Assembly: GCF_008831285.2 (NCBI RefSeq)
Contig: NC_045138.2
Location: forward strand, 23,037,934-23,101,933
DNA: 64,000 bases
Reading direction: 5' to 3'
Source: Nymphaea colorata
Taxonomy: Eukaryota > Streptophyta > Magnoliopsida > Nymphaeales > Nymphaeaceae
The translations under genes were made by a program, and so were the position numbers. Positions 1 to 11,582 of the stretch are shown here, piece after piece; within the stretch, counting starts at the first letter, position 1, and the number at the start of each line of letters is the position of its first letter. Under the pieces are notes generated by a model that saw nothing but the letters and a program-made list of their open reading frames with translations, searched no databases and was not told where the DNA came from.

Positions 1-709
1 ACCTAAAAAGACGTGCCATTAAAAGCTCAAAAATGATATTTGTGGCTATTGTGGGGACTTGTTACCGAGAGCCACATATGGCTCTGCCCCTTGTCAAATG
101 TGGCACTAGCAAAATATTCCATCCTTATAAACATGATAGTTCAATCGGAAGTATTCATAGACAATTATCAAATAATTGCATAGTCACATCACCATAAGGA
201 AAACTCCTGGGGATTCAATATAAATAAATAATTTGTGCCTTACAGTTTTTTTATTTGGTTAGCATTTAGTGCTATGGCGGATCCATCAATTGATTAGGTC
301 TGGACAATCAATTTAAGTGTTGCTGGCAGCATTACAAAAGACGACATATTCGGCCCCCAAACATAGAAAATACATAAAATATTTCATTGCTGAAAATCTA
401 ATTCCAACTCATTTTATAAGAAAAAATATGTAACTATGAGGAAGATTTGCTATACAGCATTTTAGAAGGTTCATATACATGACTGCTTGCTGAACTTTGT
501 TATAAACTTATAGTGTCTACAAATTCACCAAAAATATAAGGTCAACAACAGTCATACATACATTCACGATGGGATAAAAAAAAACCCAATTTTAAGATGA
601 TATTGGATTAGATCAATTTTGACCCAATCCAAAAAAGGACACAGCCCTGGGTGTGTTGACCGCACCCGACATGGTCAGCGCCATTTCTGGGTCATATCCA
701 ACAACATAC

Positions 710-743
710 AGTACCCATGTCGACTCGTGCCGACATGGGTACT
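710..743. repeat. Short perfect hairpin, 13-bp arms
   Basis: Positions 710-722 and 731-743 are perfect reverse complements (arm AGTACCCATGTCG) around an 8-base loop. The surroundings (about 640-750) are locally richer in GC than the flanks. No coding sense is visible. It may be a fragment of a transposable element; function is unknown. Confidence 0.6.
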
Positions 744-1017
744 CCCCACATTTATTTCTGTTAGTTTCTCATTTATTTTATTTTACGTAATCTTTAGATT
801 TTTTTTATAATTTTTTCTGAGATTTTCCTGAGAAGCACAACTTTATCCGAAAAGTACTTGAGAAAAGCCTTGCCATTAAAACCTTAGAATGATATTTGTG
901 ACAATAGGATACACTATTTATTTGGTAAATACAGTGGTTAGTAGACTATGTGCATTTTATTCTGGAGTCGATGTCTGAAAACTACAGGTTTATTGTAAAA
1001 TGAGTAAAATGAAAAAT

Positions 1018-1135
1018 GGGGCTGCAAATTGGTAGGATCTGGTAGAAGGATTTTATCATTTTCTGCTGTACCAGACAATTGGGTGCCAGCTGCTATGAGG
1101 CTTTATTTCTACCAGATCCAATTTGGGGCCAGCCT
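1018..1135. repeat. Foldback element (MITE-like), about 118 bp
   Basis: Arms at 1035-1047 and 1107-1119 are perfect 13-bp inverted copies (GGATCTGGTAGAA). Outward of them the similarity continues imperfectly, with a CAAATTGG block on each side. The whole unit would fold into one long hairpin. Size and structure resemble a small MITE, but I could not define a target-site duplication, so the family is unknown. It lies 5' of the first recognised exon of the DUF1517 gene and is probably intronic. Confidence 0.45.
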
Positions 1136-1541
1136 CCTTATGGTTTGCTGTCCTGGCTCAAATTGTTTCCATCCTGGGTGGAAAGCAGAATGAGTTTGTG
1201 GCTTTGATAATTTAGCTTTACTTGGATCTTCAAGCTGTACAGTTTACATGCAATCTTCAAGTAATTTACGTAATAATGAAATGAAAAGATTGAATAACAA
1301 CTGAATAACAAATGATGGTTTGGAGATCTGAAAAAAGATGGGTAAATGCTTTTTTGATCGATGTAAAATGTGTGGTAAACAATGCCAATATGTAGGCATA
1401 ATTGGAGCAATTTTTCTTAAATCAACATTCAGTTGGCCTTTTTCTTTTCTGTTAATTTGTGGGGATGTGAAGATTGCGATTTGTTGCTTATTCTTCCTTG
1501 GTTGGTTCCTTATTCAAGCTTCACTATGTTCTTGTTTGCAG

Positions 1542-3820
1542 AGACTGCTTTGGCATTGCTTCGGCATCCAGATTGTTGCATCTCTGGTTATTCATTTGTA
1601 AGAAGATTTTTATTCCTTAATGTATCTAGTTTGAATCCTTTTATAATTGTTTTTCATTAATCTTTTTAGTTGGCAGAGTAGAGTTGCATCGACATATCAC
1701 TTCCCCTAGTTTGAACTTTCATTGTATACAATAAACTAGTTCTCATGATGAACACTGTATGTGAAACTTTGGGTAGGACTGTGTTTTGGCTGAAACTCAA
1801 TTAATTTGGAGGATAATACCATTATTGCAGAACATGTAATGGAAACTGCATCAGTTGGACCAAAAGTTGGATGTCCAGCCTACACACAACATGCACACTT
1901 TGATTATAAATAATCAAAATTGACTACTTAAGTTACTACAGTGCTTAAATAGGTATTGAAATAAATAAGTTTTACTGTGTAAGGTGTACTCTTCGGAGTG
2001 TCTTGAAACAGCTTAATTGCTATCAAACTTGAATTTTTTATTTTGGACGAACCATCAAATTTATTTCTATTTGAAATGTACAGAATGACTTTCATGATGC
2101 ATTTATGATTGAGCCTTAATGTACAACAAGGGGGTGCATCCCAATATGCTATATTTATACCCTCTGAAACTAGGTTCAGGGATTAACTGTATCTTTTCTC
2201 TTCATAGTAACTTTATGTCATCTATCGTATCATGCAATAAATTAAGTTACATGCAGTGGTGGATAATACACACTTAGATTATCCCAGCCTATGATGTCAG
2301 AAAATATGAAGGTGGCAACTGGCAATAACATCAACGTAGAGTTGTTTTTACTGCCTTCTAAATGCTTGTGCATTGGATGATATCGTACATCTTTCTTTAA
2401 GTTCCTTTGAATGTGTTGAGGGGAATGCCAATAAATGCTGCAAATTGCAACTTTTTGCTGACCTAGCGCTAGTTACGTGCTTGGGTTCTGAAAAGTTGTA
2501 TCATTTGCATAGCAGTGAAGCGTCATATATTGCATTGGGATGTGTTGCATATCTTGTCATTTTTGTATCCACTCATCCCTTTTTTTTAGAATATCTTGCA
2601 ATATCATGGCAATGGTTTTGGCATCTCTGGAATTATTGCAATAATTGGTGCAAAATGATGCATTGCTTGTGGCAATACACTTGGATACTTTTGAGACATA
2701 TGGGTGTACCTTAACTCATTGCATCAGAATATGAATATTGAAAAATTAAAGTTCTTGTTTTTGCTAATCCTATCTAGGTAGTTGATGTTTTTTTTTGCTG
2801 TATTCATTATCTGATTCAATTGCTTAAAATTGTGCTTATATTGATTACCTGTTCCCTCCTATAAGTTGATCAGTTTATGATTGTTTTTCTCAGGCTGATC
2901 TCAAGCGCTCTACTGAAGAGGCTGAGAAGCGCTTTAACCAACTTTCTATAGAAGAGCGTGGAAAATTTGATGAAGAAACTCTTGTCAATGTAAACAACAT
3001 CAAGAGGCAGAGTTCGTCTAGCAATCGTTCCAAGGGATTTAGCAATGAGTACATCGTTGTAAGTATCTACTTGGTCACAGGTTCATGCGTGCCTGCTTTG
3101 TCTGAGTTAAATACTCCATTATCGCCCTGCCGAGTTAGAGAGCTGCAGGAAGGGTCTCTATCCAACTTTCATCTTTTCTAATATATTGTGTCGTCTCTTC
3201 CTCTTAACATGCAAACAAAAGATTCTTAATTAAAGTAACTTGGTATCCCCTCGTGAAATCACTGAGGAGCAGATATGTGCTCAATATGGAGGATTGAACT
3301 GCTAAGTTGTCACTGACAATTCAAACAAAAGAAGCTATAAGCTTCATTGAAACTGTTTTTTGTTTGCAGTCCTAGCCTCCTAGGTATTCATTTGCATCCT
3401 TCCTTCAGGGTTTTTTGTTCGTCTTGTAATTTTTTATTTGTTTGTATTCTTAGGTATTCATTGGCTTCCTTCCTATATAACTTTTTTGGTCCCATCTTAT
3501 TTCTGTTGATTGCTGGATGCAACGATTCTACAGGTAACAATCCTGGTAGCTGCGGAGGGTGTGTACAAGCTACCAACAATCAATGGCAGCAATGACCTGA
3601 AAGCGGCATTACAAAAGCTTGGTTCAATTCCTTCAAGTAAAACGATGGTAAGTTTGATCTCAAGAAAGGGTGGTAATTATTTTTCCGAAACAATTATTTT
3701 TAAAACCGTTCTGCAAATTTTACGCAGGCTGTTGAAGTTCTGTGGACTCCCCAGAATGAGAATGACACTCTGTCTGAAAGAGAGCTGCTGCAAGATTACC
3801 CACTGTTGAGGCCTTTATGA
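1542..3820 (+). CDS. DUF1517 protein, FLAP1-like, last four exons (5' part not found)
   Basis: Exons: 1542-1597, 2894-3058, 3534-3647 and 3728-3820 (stop TGA). All have GT..AG borders and keep frame, giving about 141 C-terminal residues. Readable landmarks are ALALLRHPDCCISGY, then RFNQLSIEERGKFDEETL, then LVAAEGVYKLP, and a C-terminal EVLWTPQNENDTLSEREL followed by DYPLLRPL. These match, from memory, the conserved C-terminal part of DUF1517 proteins of cyanobacteria and plants. The Arabidopsis member FLAP1 is a chloroplast membrane protein affecting proton balance and photoprotective quenching in fluctuating light. The transit peptide, membrane segment and first exons are not visible here. 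The reading frame is intact, so this looks like a live gene. Which plant paralogue it is cannot be decided. Confidence 0.85.
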
Positions 3821-3894
3821 AGATGCTATCCAGAGACGAAGCTCTGTCTCTTGTTGGTTTATACTTGTAAAATGAATAAGTAATTCTTTGTATT

Positions 3895-3900
3895 AATAAA
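3895..3900 (+). terminator. Probable polyadenylation signal of the DUF1517 gene
   Basis: An AATAAA hexamer lies 75 bases after the stop codon at 3820, in an AT-rich 3' flank. The spacing suits a plant 3' UTR of roughly 100 bases. Confidence 0.5.
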
Positions 3901-3920
3901 ACTTTTAACCTTGTACCGGT

Positions 3921-6900
3921 CTACAGGTCTTGATTTTGTAAAGTAGCCCAGGCTTGTAGGAACCTCAGTTCATGGTTTACACGAATCTAATGACTCTCCT
4001 CTCAATATGAGTTCTTTACCTTTCAAGCCATGGCTTGCCAGAGAATGACATGGATAATGCATGAAGAACAAGAATTTCGTGAGACACCCACACTTGTGAT
4101 GTATGTATGAAGTATTTCACAAAGATAAGTGAAGGTGAAAGAAATAAGGTATCTTCCTTTTCTATTATTTCTGTGTTTAAAAAACTCAGATAAGCAGTCT
4201 CGACCAGTGAAAACATCCTCTGTGATAAATCAGGAAAGTGAGAAATCATGATTCAGGCTTCCAATAAGGAGGCAGTGGTGATTGTGGAAAAGAATTGGGG
4301 AATAGTTACATCTTTAATGAGTCAGATTGCAGAAATCACAATAGATCAAGTAAGAAACAAAGAATTGTGAAACTCCTTGTAGTGTCACTTGATTCCGATC
4401 TTTAATTTGTACATTTGATGATCTTTTGTTGCTTCTCTCCAACCTACCCAAATATTTGGTAGCACAGTTGGCTATAGTTAGAGCACTGTTCAATCTTATC
4501 TTTATTCCTCCTTGACATGGTGGCATCAAACAGACGTTAATATTGGCTCTTGCTTGATGCTTAGTGTAAAAATGATATCTCAATCAGCTTGCTCGTCAAC
4601 TTAGTTCTATTTGCATAGGTGTCGTGATCTTTTTCTCCATTAGATATCACAAACTGTGGATGGTTAGTTTGTCAGCAGCAATCATCTCTCCAATTGAAGT
4701 TGTCGTGGCCTTCATTTGTGCACTACAAATTAAAGCCATTGCCAGCACCCTCTGTGTATGTGGATCGGACCCAAAACATTTAGGCATAGCCTTGCCAAAG
4801 TAGGCCACAAGGTGCCTTTGGAATTGTTCCTACATCTTGCCACAGGCCATCAATCTCCACCATGAACCGCTGCCTTGAATATAGGCAATTGCAATACAAA
4901 GGTCGCACCCACTATTTAATTTTAGACAAGGTCGTTAAGGGCCTGCACTATCGTGCCATGCACAGTGTATCATGAGCTGTATGTAGTAGTTTGCAACCAA
5001 CACAAACAAACCCTACAATTGCCCCAATGGGTGTACAGTTGATGGTTTGGGTTAGGGGATGCTTTATTTGCAGTTTGATTCCATAGACACTATGTTTGTA
5101 CTAATTGATTAAATAAGGCATGAAAAATGAGGTTGTGTCCTAGTTCATGCCATTTTTTTTTCTTAACTGGAAAGCATCACATATGCAAAATGAAAGTAAC
5201 CTCTTCTTTTCTATTTGTGGGATATTTCTTCTTCTTGGTGATTTTTTATGAAACTTGATATGCAGTTTGTAGGAAATTGTTGGTTGCGACTTCTTGAAAT
5301 TTCTCAAACTATGGACTTGACCTTGCAGTGGGGAGCTGCATAGCCTCCACAAAACCATCATTTCTAGTGAACCATCTTCTCAAATCAACATGCCCTTGAC
5401 CTCTGGTTCTCATTTTAGATACCCATTCTAATGTTTCCTCTCAAATATATGCAACAAAGACTAAAACCCTTATATTGGGAAACTGTACTAGCACTACCTT
5501 ATCCATATAGCTATACACTCCCTCTCGTCAATCCTCTTGTTCCCCATGAAGTCCTCATCACTGAGCATGTTTGGGTTCCAATTGGCTAATGAGGTGAGAG
5601 GATGCCCTCAACTGGCTCATTTATGGTTAATGTAGTCTGTTTCTATTTTGGTGTAAGAAGTATTAAGTCATCAAGCCGACAAGGATGTCAAGGCTAAGGA
5701 ATCCAAATAGATTATTTCTTCATCATTGCATCTAGATATTCAAAATGCTGCCCTTAGCCTGAATATGTCCATTGTATTTATTGGGATAGGGAGGCAAGCT
5801 CCTCGGTTTAAAATTTCCGTGATCATATTGCAAGGAGAAAAGCTTTAGGGGATGTTAACCTTATTTCCCCTCTTAGTAGTTATTCTTGACTTCATTGACC
5901 TACAAAGTGGATTAACTTCCAACATTAACTTCCAACTTTTTACTACGGTCATATCTTAGCTAACAACTGAATGGAAGAAAATCACAAACAGCTAAAACGA
6001 TATATAATGGTGGTTGATTTCATTTTAGTTGGTGATGCAGATTCTATAGATAGTCAATAATGAATTTGCTCATAATCAGTTGTAGTTAATCTTAAACAGG
6101 AAAGTACAAAATTCAAATGCTCATTTCATGTGTAAGAGATTCTTATATGCTATATCAATAGAATGGAAGGCCCCATAGTGTAGACCAAGAGAAGTGGATA
6201 ATTTTAGAAGAATTGTATGTAACAGTTGAATACTGACCTTTTTTTTATTTTTTCATAAGAAATGGAGTTTTGGCTGTTTCATTAGAGACAATAGGTTGTA
6301 GTTGCTGGTTAGTTCTCTATAGTAGGCAAAATACAATGTAAAAGACAAGGAATGGTATGGATGGTATAGACAAGTATCTCATAATGCGAACAAAGTCACT
6401 GCCAAACTCTTAACTATGTTTATGAGGCATAGGACAAGATTTTTCTCCATGCTGTGGATAGTATTTATCAGAGTTCTACATTCTAAAAAGAAGTCGCTAT
6501 ATCAAACTTTTAACTACACTTTTGACTTCTGGATAAAGATTTATTCCTACAAAGTGCATGTTTAAAAGAAAGAAACAAATAAACCTATGGAATTGCATGT
6601 TACCTTGCTACAAAGGACACTTGAAAAAAGAGTACATGTTCAACTCCACATTCCAATTACCCTTTTTAAGAGCTTACTTCTCATTCTTGATCAAAATCTA
6701 TGGCTTTGAGATTAAATAGAGTTCTGATTTTGTATGAATCCACTAGATGCCTTGAGACCATATAATTATACTGTGTTCAAGGGAGTAACAGTCCGTTATA
6801 TGATCCAATAAGAACTTCCATTGTAGTGCAAGGCAACTTACTCTTATTCAATATGGCTTGACTGATTTTAAGCATTTACTTGAGAAATAACATGTCAACA

Positions 6901-7280
6901 TCCCGTTTTCTATGTCTTTTACTAAGATTGCACAACTTAGATTTGTTTGTGAGTTCTATCTCCAATTAGAAAAATGTTGTTGTTTAGTCTTATATGGTAC
7001 CTCCAATTTGAACATCTGTTTAAATGCTTACCAATACATAGCAAACAACTCTTGTAGGTCAACCTATTGAAAAGTAAATAGTTTACTCTTAAACTTTAAC
7101 AAATGAAAGTTAAAAGTAGTTGTTGCTTTTCATCATTCTCGTGATGGCATAAACAAATAAACTCCACATGCCAAGTCAATAATAAATGTGATCGTGCGCT
7201 TCATTAAAAAGTTAGCAGAAGTATACTGATCTCTAATTCAAGATTGAAAGGCCTAGTGGTTCTTTTAAAGGCTTTTAAGG
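3921..7280. other. Intergenic, nothing recognised
   Basis: AT-rich sequence with stop codons in all frames. I saw no exon chain, RNA gene or clear transposon domain. Some parts (about 4650-5000) have a more even base composition and could be an old transposon or gene fragment, but translation of both strands gave nothing I can name. Confidence 0.4.
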
Positions 7281-7456
7281 TGACATGAAATCCTCTAAGA
7301 TGAGAATAGAAGAAATCACACATGAATTTTTCCTATCTTGGTTAGCCTTAGGACCATAACCATATTTATAGACATATTAAGGTCCAAATGTTGGTTTTGC
7401 CCATCATAACTGAACATGGATCAACTTTGGTTTCTACACATTTTGATCTACACTAA

Positions 7457-7827
7457 GGCCCCGTTTGATGCACAGGGATTTTATTGTGCATCAGGGAAAC
7501 TTTGCCGATTTTGTACGGCTTTTCGTGATGCAATCAAACGGAGGTTTTTTTCCCCGAGTAAAAGCTTGGATCCAGGGTAATTTTTCCCTGGAAAAAAGTC
7601 GGACCCTGGAGGGTCCGACTTTTTTCCAGAGACAAATCTTTTGCTCGTTAGGGCTTCCTCATCACGAAGTTTCTTCGCTCTCGTTCCTGCCTCCAGCCGT
7701 CGTTCCAGTGCCATCAAACATGGCCTGAAACAAGAAAAGGTAAAATTTACCCTTTTCTCATTTTACCATGGAGAATTTTTCTTGAAAAATTTCCCCCTCA
7801 AAAAAATCCAAGCCATCAAACGGGGCC
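7457..7827. mobile_element. Tourist-like MITE (PIF/Harbinger type), 371 bp
   Basis: Perfect 14-bp terminal inverted repeats GGCCCCGTTTGATG at 7457-7470 and 7814-7827, flanked by TAA on both sides (7454-7456 and 7828-7830). A 3-bp TAA/TTA duplication with GGCC-type ends is typical of Tourist-like MITEs mobilised by PIF/Harbinger transposases. It has no coding capacity; ORFs crossing it are incidental. It sits inside an LTR, so it arrived after the retrotransposon. The perfect ends and duplication, beside the decayed LTR, point to a younger insertion. Confidence 0.85.
7588..7629. repeat. Perfect 20-bp-arm palindrome inside the MITE
   Basis: Positions 7588-7607 and 7610-7629 are exact reverse complements separated by only two bases (GG). 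The core of one arm is AGTCGGACCC. It would form a very stable hairpin in RNA or single-stranded DNA and lies off-centre in the element. Confidence 0.85.
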
Positions 7828-8299
7828 TAAATGAGGTAATACATACCCAAACTTATTGAATCACTTTTAAATGTACAATGATCGATATATGTAAACCCAT
7901 TAAATAAATTTCTAACAGTCTCCTAGTTGCCACATATGTCATCATAAGATTGTGTATTATAACTTAATACTTTTGAGGTTAAAAATGTTAGCTTTACCAT
8001 CATCTCGAACAATCTGGTCCATTAACTTATTAATATAGAATCAAAGAGATCATAATTACTATCATTGCAATCAGACCCATGAGTGGTCATACATATCTAC
8101 ATAATTACATGATATAGATCAAACAATAATGTGTATCATGAAAATTACATGTAATGTAATCTTAACATGCTTATTTCCAACTGGTCCAACCTTATGTTTT
8201 AGAGAGATCACAATAAACAAACTCAAAATTAACTAAAACTATAAACTTTATGATGTAACCAAAAAACAGATATTTTTATGAAAAAAGTGCCCAAATACA

Positions 8300-8890
8300 A
8301 ACTCTCACTTAAACCAATAGGTCTTGAAAAGACACAATGCTCATATGAATAGTATCCTCTTGAAAGAGCTTAGGTAAAATACTTTTAGTGTGACTCCATT
8401 GACACTTGAACACTCCAAATTCTCTTGTTAACAATTATGAACTTAGGACCTGTTTAAATGGAGAGAAATGAAAAGAAAGGGTGGTTAATCTTGTATTTGG
8501 TTGGTTAATTAAGAAAATGGAAAGAAAGGGAAACAAAAAAATGCTTAATTGCAAAGGAAATGAATGTAAATGAAAAAATAACTTAACATAAATCCAATCC
8601 CTCCAACATTGTGGAGATTGGGATGGAACGAAAAAGGGTTGCTCTTTTCTTTTTTTCTCCTTTTCTTTTCTTTTCCTTCTTCCCTTTCTTTTCATTTCCC
8701 TCCATCCAAAGAAACTAGTAATGTCAATATGCATTGACTTTGACAAGCTTTTGTTGTTGTTGGAATATACAGCTATAGATTTATTGTCATAATATAACTT
8801 TAATGGTCTTTCAATGCTTAGCCCAACGACAAAATTTCACAACCATATTCCATGATTGAATGTCTTATAATAAGCACTGAATTATGCTGC
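8300..8890 (-). pseudogene. Copia RNase H remnant, interrupted by a MITE
   Basis: The minus strand at about 8740-8830 reads ERPLKLYYDNKS followed by VYSNNNKS, the RNase H core of TNT1-type copia elements. After the MITE, about 8290-8350 reads LPKLFQEDTIHMSIVSF, matching the usual C-terminal end of these polyproteins. RT, which should precede RNase H, is absent except possibly a few residues. Frameshifts are present, so the protein cannot be made. Confidence 0.65.
8446..8717. mobile_element. Degenerate MITE inserted in the copia RNase H
   Basis: The left end (TGGAGAGAAATGAAAAGAAAGGG split over 8458-8481) is mirrored by the right end (about 8682-8707), a near-complete inverted repeat of over 20 bp with mismatches. 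Outer bases resemble the GGNCCTGTTT start common to Tourist-like MITEs. On the minus strand it interrupts RNase H: the reading frame ends shortly right of it, and the C-terminal part resumes to its left (about 8300-8440). The exact ends and target duplication are unclear. Confidence 0.55.
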
Positions 8891-9700
8891 AAGAGCAATT
8901 ATATGAACAAAAACACATTCTTCTTCAAATATAATGTCGTTAACCTTATCACCTTTCTCAAGCTTTACATCCTTAAAGAAACAAACATTTCCTATATCAA
9001 GAAAGAACCTGTTAAAATGATCATAAAACTTGTAAGCATTGAATCTTTCATAATATCCAACAAAATAGCAACTAATTATTTTGGCATAAATTTTCTTTCA
9101 TTAGGCCTATATTTTCTAGCTTCAGTTGAACATCCTCAAATATGAAAATGTTTAATATTAAGGTTTTCTTTTCACATTTCATATGGGGATATACATGCTG
9201 CTTTAGTTAGTACTATGTTCAGCATATATATTTTGCGGCCTTTAGTGCTTTGTTCTAGAAAGAATCAGGCAAAGTAGAATGACTGACCATACTCTTTACC
9301 ATGCCCTTAAAAGTCCCATTTTGTCTCTCAAACATGGCAAACGGTATTAGATGTTGTTCACCTAATTTATCCCACATATTATAGTATTCACCACTATAGT
9401 GAAATTTGATGGCTTCAATCCTTTTGTCAAGTTAGTTTTCAACCTAAACCTTAAAAACTTTAAACACATGTAGTGAGTGAGATTTTTCATGAACTAAATG
9501 CAAGAATCTATAATGCAAATAATAATTTATGAACATTATAAAATATTGTTTTCCTTTCTAAGAAGTCATGAGAAATGAATCGCAAATGTTAGTATGAATA
9601 AGTTCTAATACTTCCGAACATTTTTTAGCATCTATTTTTTTATTTTCTTAATATCTGTTTGTTTTCCTCTGATCCTTTCAACAAAATGTTAAAATACGTG
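8890..9700 (-). pseudogene. Copia integrase remnant (second module)
   Basis: Right to left on the minus strand: a segment like the catalytic-core ending (VxERQNGTFKGMVKS, about 9290-9340), a PYEM motif near 9180, a YRPNERKFMPK block near 9090-9120, and a C-terminal stretch (RFFLDIGN, about 8960-9000). The order fits a TNT1-like integrase. Several stops and frame changes interrupt it. Confidence 0.6.
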
Positions 9701-9703
9701 AAA

Positions 9704-10240
9704 TCAAATAAATAAAAAAATTCCACCTGCTACAAGCCTTTCAATTATTTGACAAGAGATATGACCCAAGCACTTGTACCATGATATAATAGAATTATTT
9801 TCAGTTACTTTATATTTTGTACCACGATAATTCAAATGCAAGGTTTCTTCAAATAAGGCAATAGTTTCAAGTAGATACAGGTTCTTAAGAAAAAAATAAG
9901 TTACTAAAAGTAACAAGACTTGAATTTTGGAATAAATTGTGATTACTAACTCTAAATGAACAAGAATGTCCAAATTTGTTCTACATATAAATAGAAATTA
10001 AATTTCGTTTGAATGACAAAACACAATAAGTCTTTTTCATGTTAAAATAACACCTAGTTTCACTAACAACCTAAATGTTTATATTGCCTCAACTTCAACT
10101 GTATAGTCTTTGCCACATAAATGAATCTTTTGGTGTCATTTGGTATTAGAAAACCTTAGACAACCTTATATAAATACACTTATGTGAATAGAAGCAACTG
10201 AATCTACCAACCAAGTATGTGCAACAGTAGAATTAAGTTA
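9704..10240 (-). pseudogene. Copia protease and GAG-pre-integrase remnant (second module)
   Basis: Near 10190-10240 the minus strand reads WLVDSVASIHIS, the place of the DSGAT aspartic protease motif, with Gly-Ala altered. At 9704-9973 an open stretch reads NLYLLETIALFEETL then WYKCLGHISCQIIERL, the pre-integrase zinc-binding region of copia pol. Intervening sequence contains stops. The domain order continues from the gag at 10464-10740. Confidence 0.7.
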
Positions 10241-10463
10241 AAAAAAAATCATTTTAAGGATGATACTCTTTTTACAATGCTGGATATGATACTAGGCATT
10301 GTCCTTCTTCATGTAACCCTTGCCTTTGTAGATAACAGTTTAACTTTTTACCCTTATGTCTTTTCTACTTTTTACCCTTAACATTTTTTCTCTTTCAAGT
10401 TTTGCCCTTAATGAGATTTCGTTTCTTCCTTTGAAATTTGTAAATAAACCTAAACTACCCATA

Positions 10464-10740
10464 TTATGGAAGAAGAGATTTAAAACTAAATGCACCAGTA
10501 GGTCTCTTAAGTGCTTTCAGCTTTGAAACAATGTGAGATATTTTCATTATGTATTCCTTGATATTCCTCTTTCTCTTATATTTCTTTGAAGACATGTTTG
10601 CTAGAAATGTATATGTCTCTGCTTTCTTGTTCTTAGCCAAATACTTTTCTAATTTATTGAGGAACAATGTGGCATTTACATCTTCACATATGATATCATT
10701 AAAAGTTTCTGAAATTACATATTTCATATTCATGAGACAA
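10464..10740 (-). pseudogene. Partial copia gag (second module, UBN2-type)
   Basis: An 89-residue open stretch contains NKKAETYTFLANM, then NIKEYIMKISHIVSKLKALK, matching the middle of TNT1-like gag proteins, where KAET..L and SKLKALK blocks are typical. Its own 5' end is missing: to the right the sequence runs directly into integrase of another copia module (about 10740). It ends before the zinc knuckle with a frame change. Confidence 0.7.
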
Positions 10741-11480
10741 AAATTCTATTGGTGTATTCATGTGAAACATTAGAGCATGCACATTGTTCAATACATGTTT
10801 GTATTTTTACTCACATACTTCATTTTGATATAGAGTACCTAAACAAGCTGTTGGACTTAATATGCATTTTCCCTTGGAAGTATTGATCAAATTTTGAGCT
10901 CTTTAACTCCTCTCCACTGTTAAATCTAAAATTCTTAGTCAATTTTTCATACTGAGAATTACTTGATAGAACTGCTTAAAGCAATCAAAGAATTCATTCT
11001 TTCTTGTGAGAAAGTGTATCTGAGTCATCCACGACACATCACCAATGAATAGAACAAAGCATATGAAGCCAGTTCTTCATAGAGTTGGGCATGCCTCCAT
11101 ACATATGCATGAATTAGCTCAAAACAATTTTTGCTACTTGTTTCAAAAGATAGAAATGCAAATGTAGCTATCTTTGCAAACTTGAATGCCTCACACAAAC
11201 AAGTATTTTGTAGATTAGGAAATAGTACTTGGATGATGCGATTGGAGGGATGCCCCTTCTTTGCTGCAAACGATACTTTGAGCTGATGTAGATGGATTAT
11301 TTATAGGCCATTGATCATTGACACTCGCCAATCTTCTTTTGAGAGAGGTGCTCTTGCAAAACCACCGTGTTTGTAGAGAATATTTCATCAGAATTTGGTT
11401 CTCTTGTTGATTTTCTTATGAAATAGAGTTGTTGAAAAATTTTACATCTAACACCTCAATGACTTCACTTGTTTTTGAAT
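10735..11480 (-). pseudogene. Protease end and partial integrase (first module)
   Basis: From the right: ADGAYTLVEGIGKAFL (about 11480-11530), as found after the protease motif, then a very worn integrase with FDCFKQFY (about 10970-11000), a region in the place of the second catalytic Asp, and YQNEVCE near 10830, in the place of the PQQNGVxER block. It stops at about the position of the conserved EFW motif (10740), where the second gag begins. Numerous stops. Confidence 0.5.
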
Positions 11481-11582
11481 TTTTTGTCAAGAAAGCTTTG
11501 CCAATTCCTTCAACCAAAGTATAAGCTCCATCTGCTACTCTATTGGTGCTTTGTTATACCTATTTAAATTCATGTAGATATT

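Larger units (their letters stand above)
1..1541. other. No recognised exon; probable intron or upstream part of the DUF1517 gene
   Basis: The exon that should precede position 1542 (a helical region in relatives) was not found on the + strand here, so it probably lies left of the window behind a long intron. Apart from the hairpins at 710 and 1018, nothing is supported. Short ORFs on both strands have no recognisable domain. Confidence 0.4.
7281..7917 (-). repeat. Left (3') LTR of the chimeric copia, split by a MITE
   Basis: The right end (about 7840-7917) aligns with 12855-12973: both contain ATGATC, a CC(A)YTAAATA block and end in TTTCTARCA. Left of the MITE, CTACACTAA aligns with CACACTGAA of the other LTR. 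Removing the 371-bp MITE and one TAA leaves about 263 bp, close to the 274 bp of the right LTR. The left border (TG at 7281) is inferred from length and weak similarity. Next to 7917 a short pyrimidine-rich stretch could be a worn polypurine tract of the minus strand. Confidence 0.6.

Noticed and set aside
3388-3595. ORFs on both strands across exon 3 of the DUF1517 gene
   Set aside because: Shadows: only the spliced plus-strand frame joins with neighbouring exons.
7465-7859. Three ORFs of 70-90 codons
   Set aside because: They lie within or across the MITE and its inverted repeats and have no domain.
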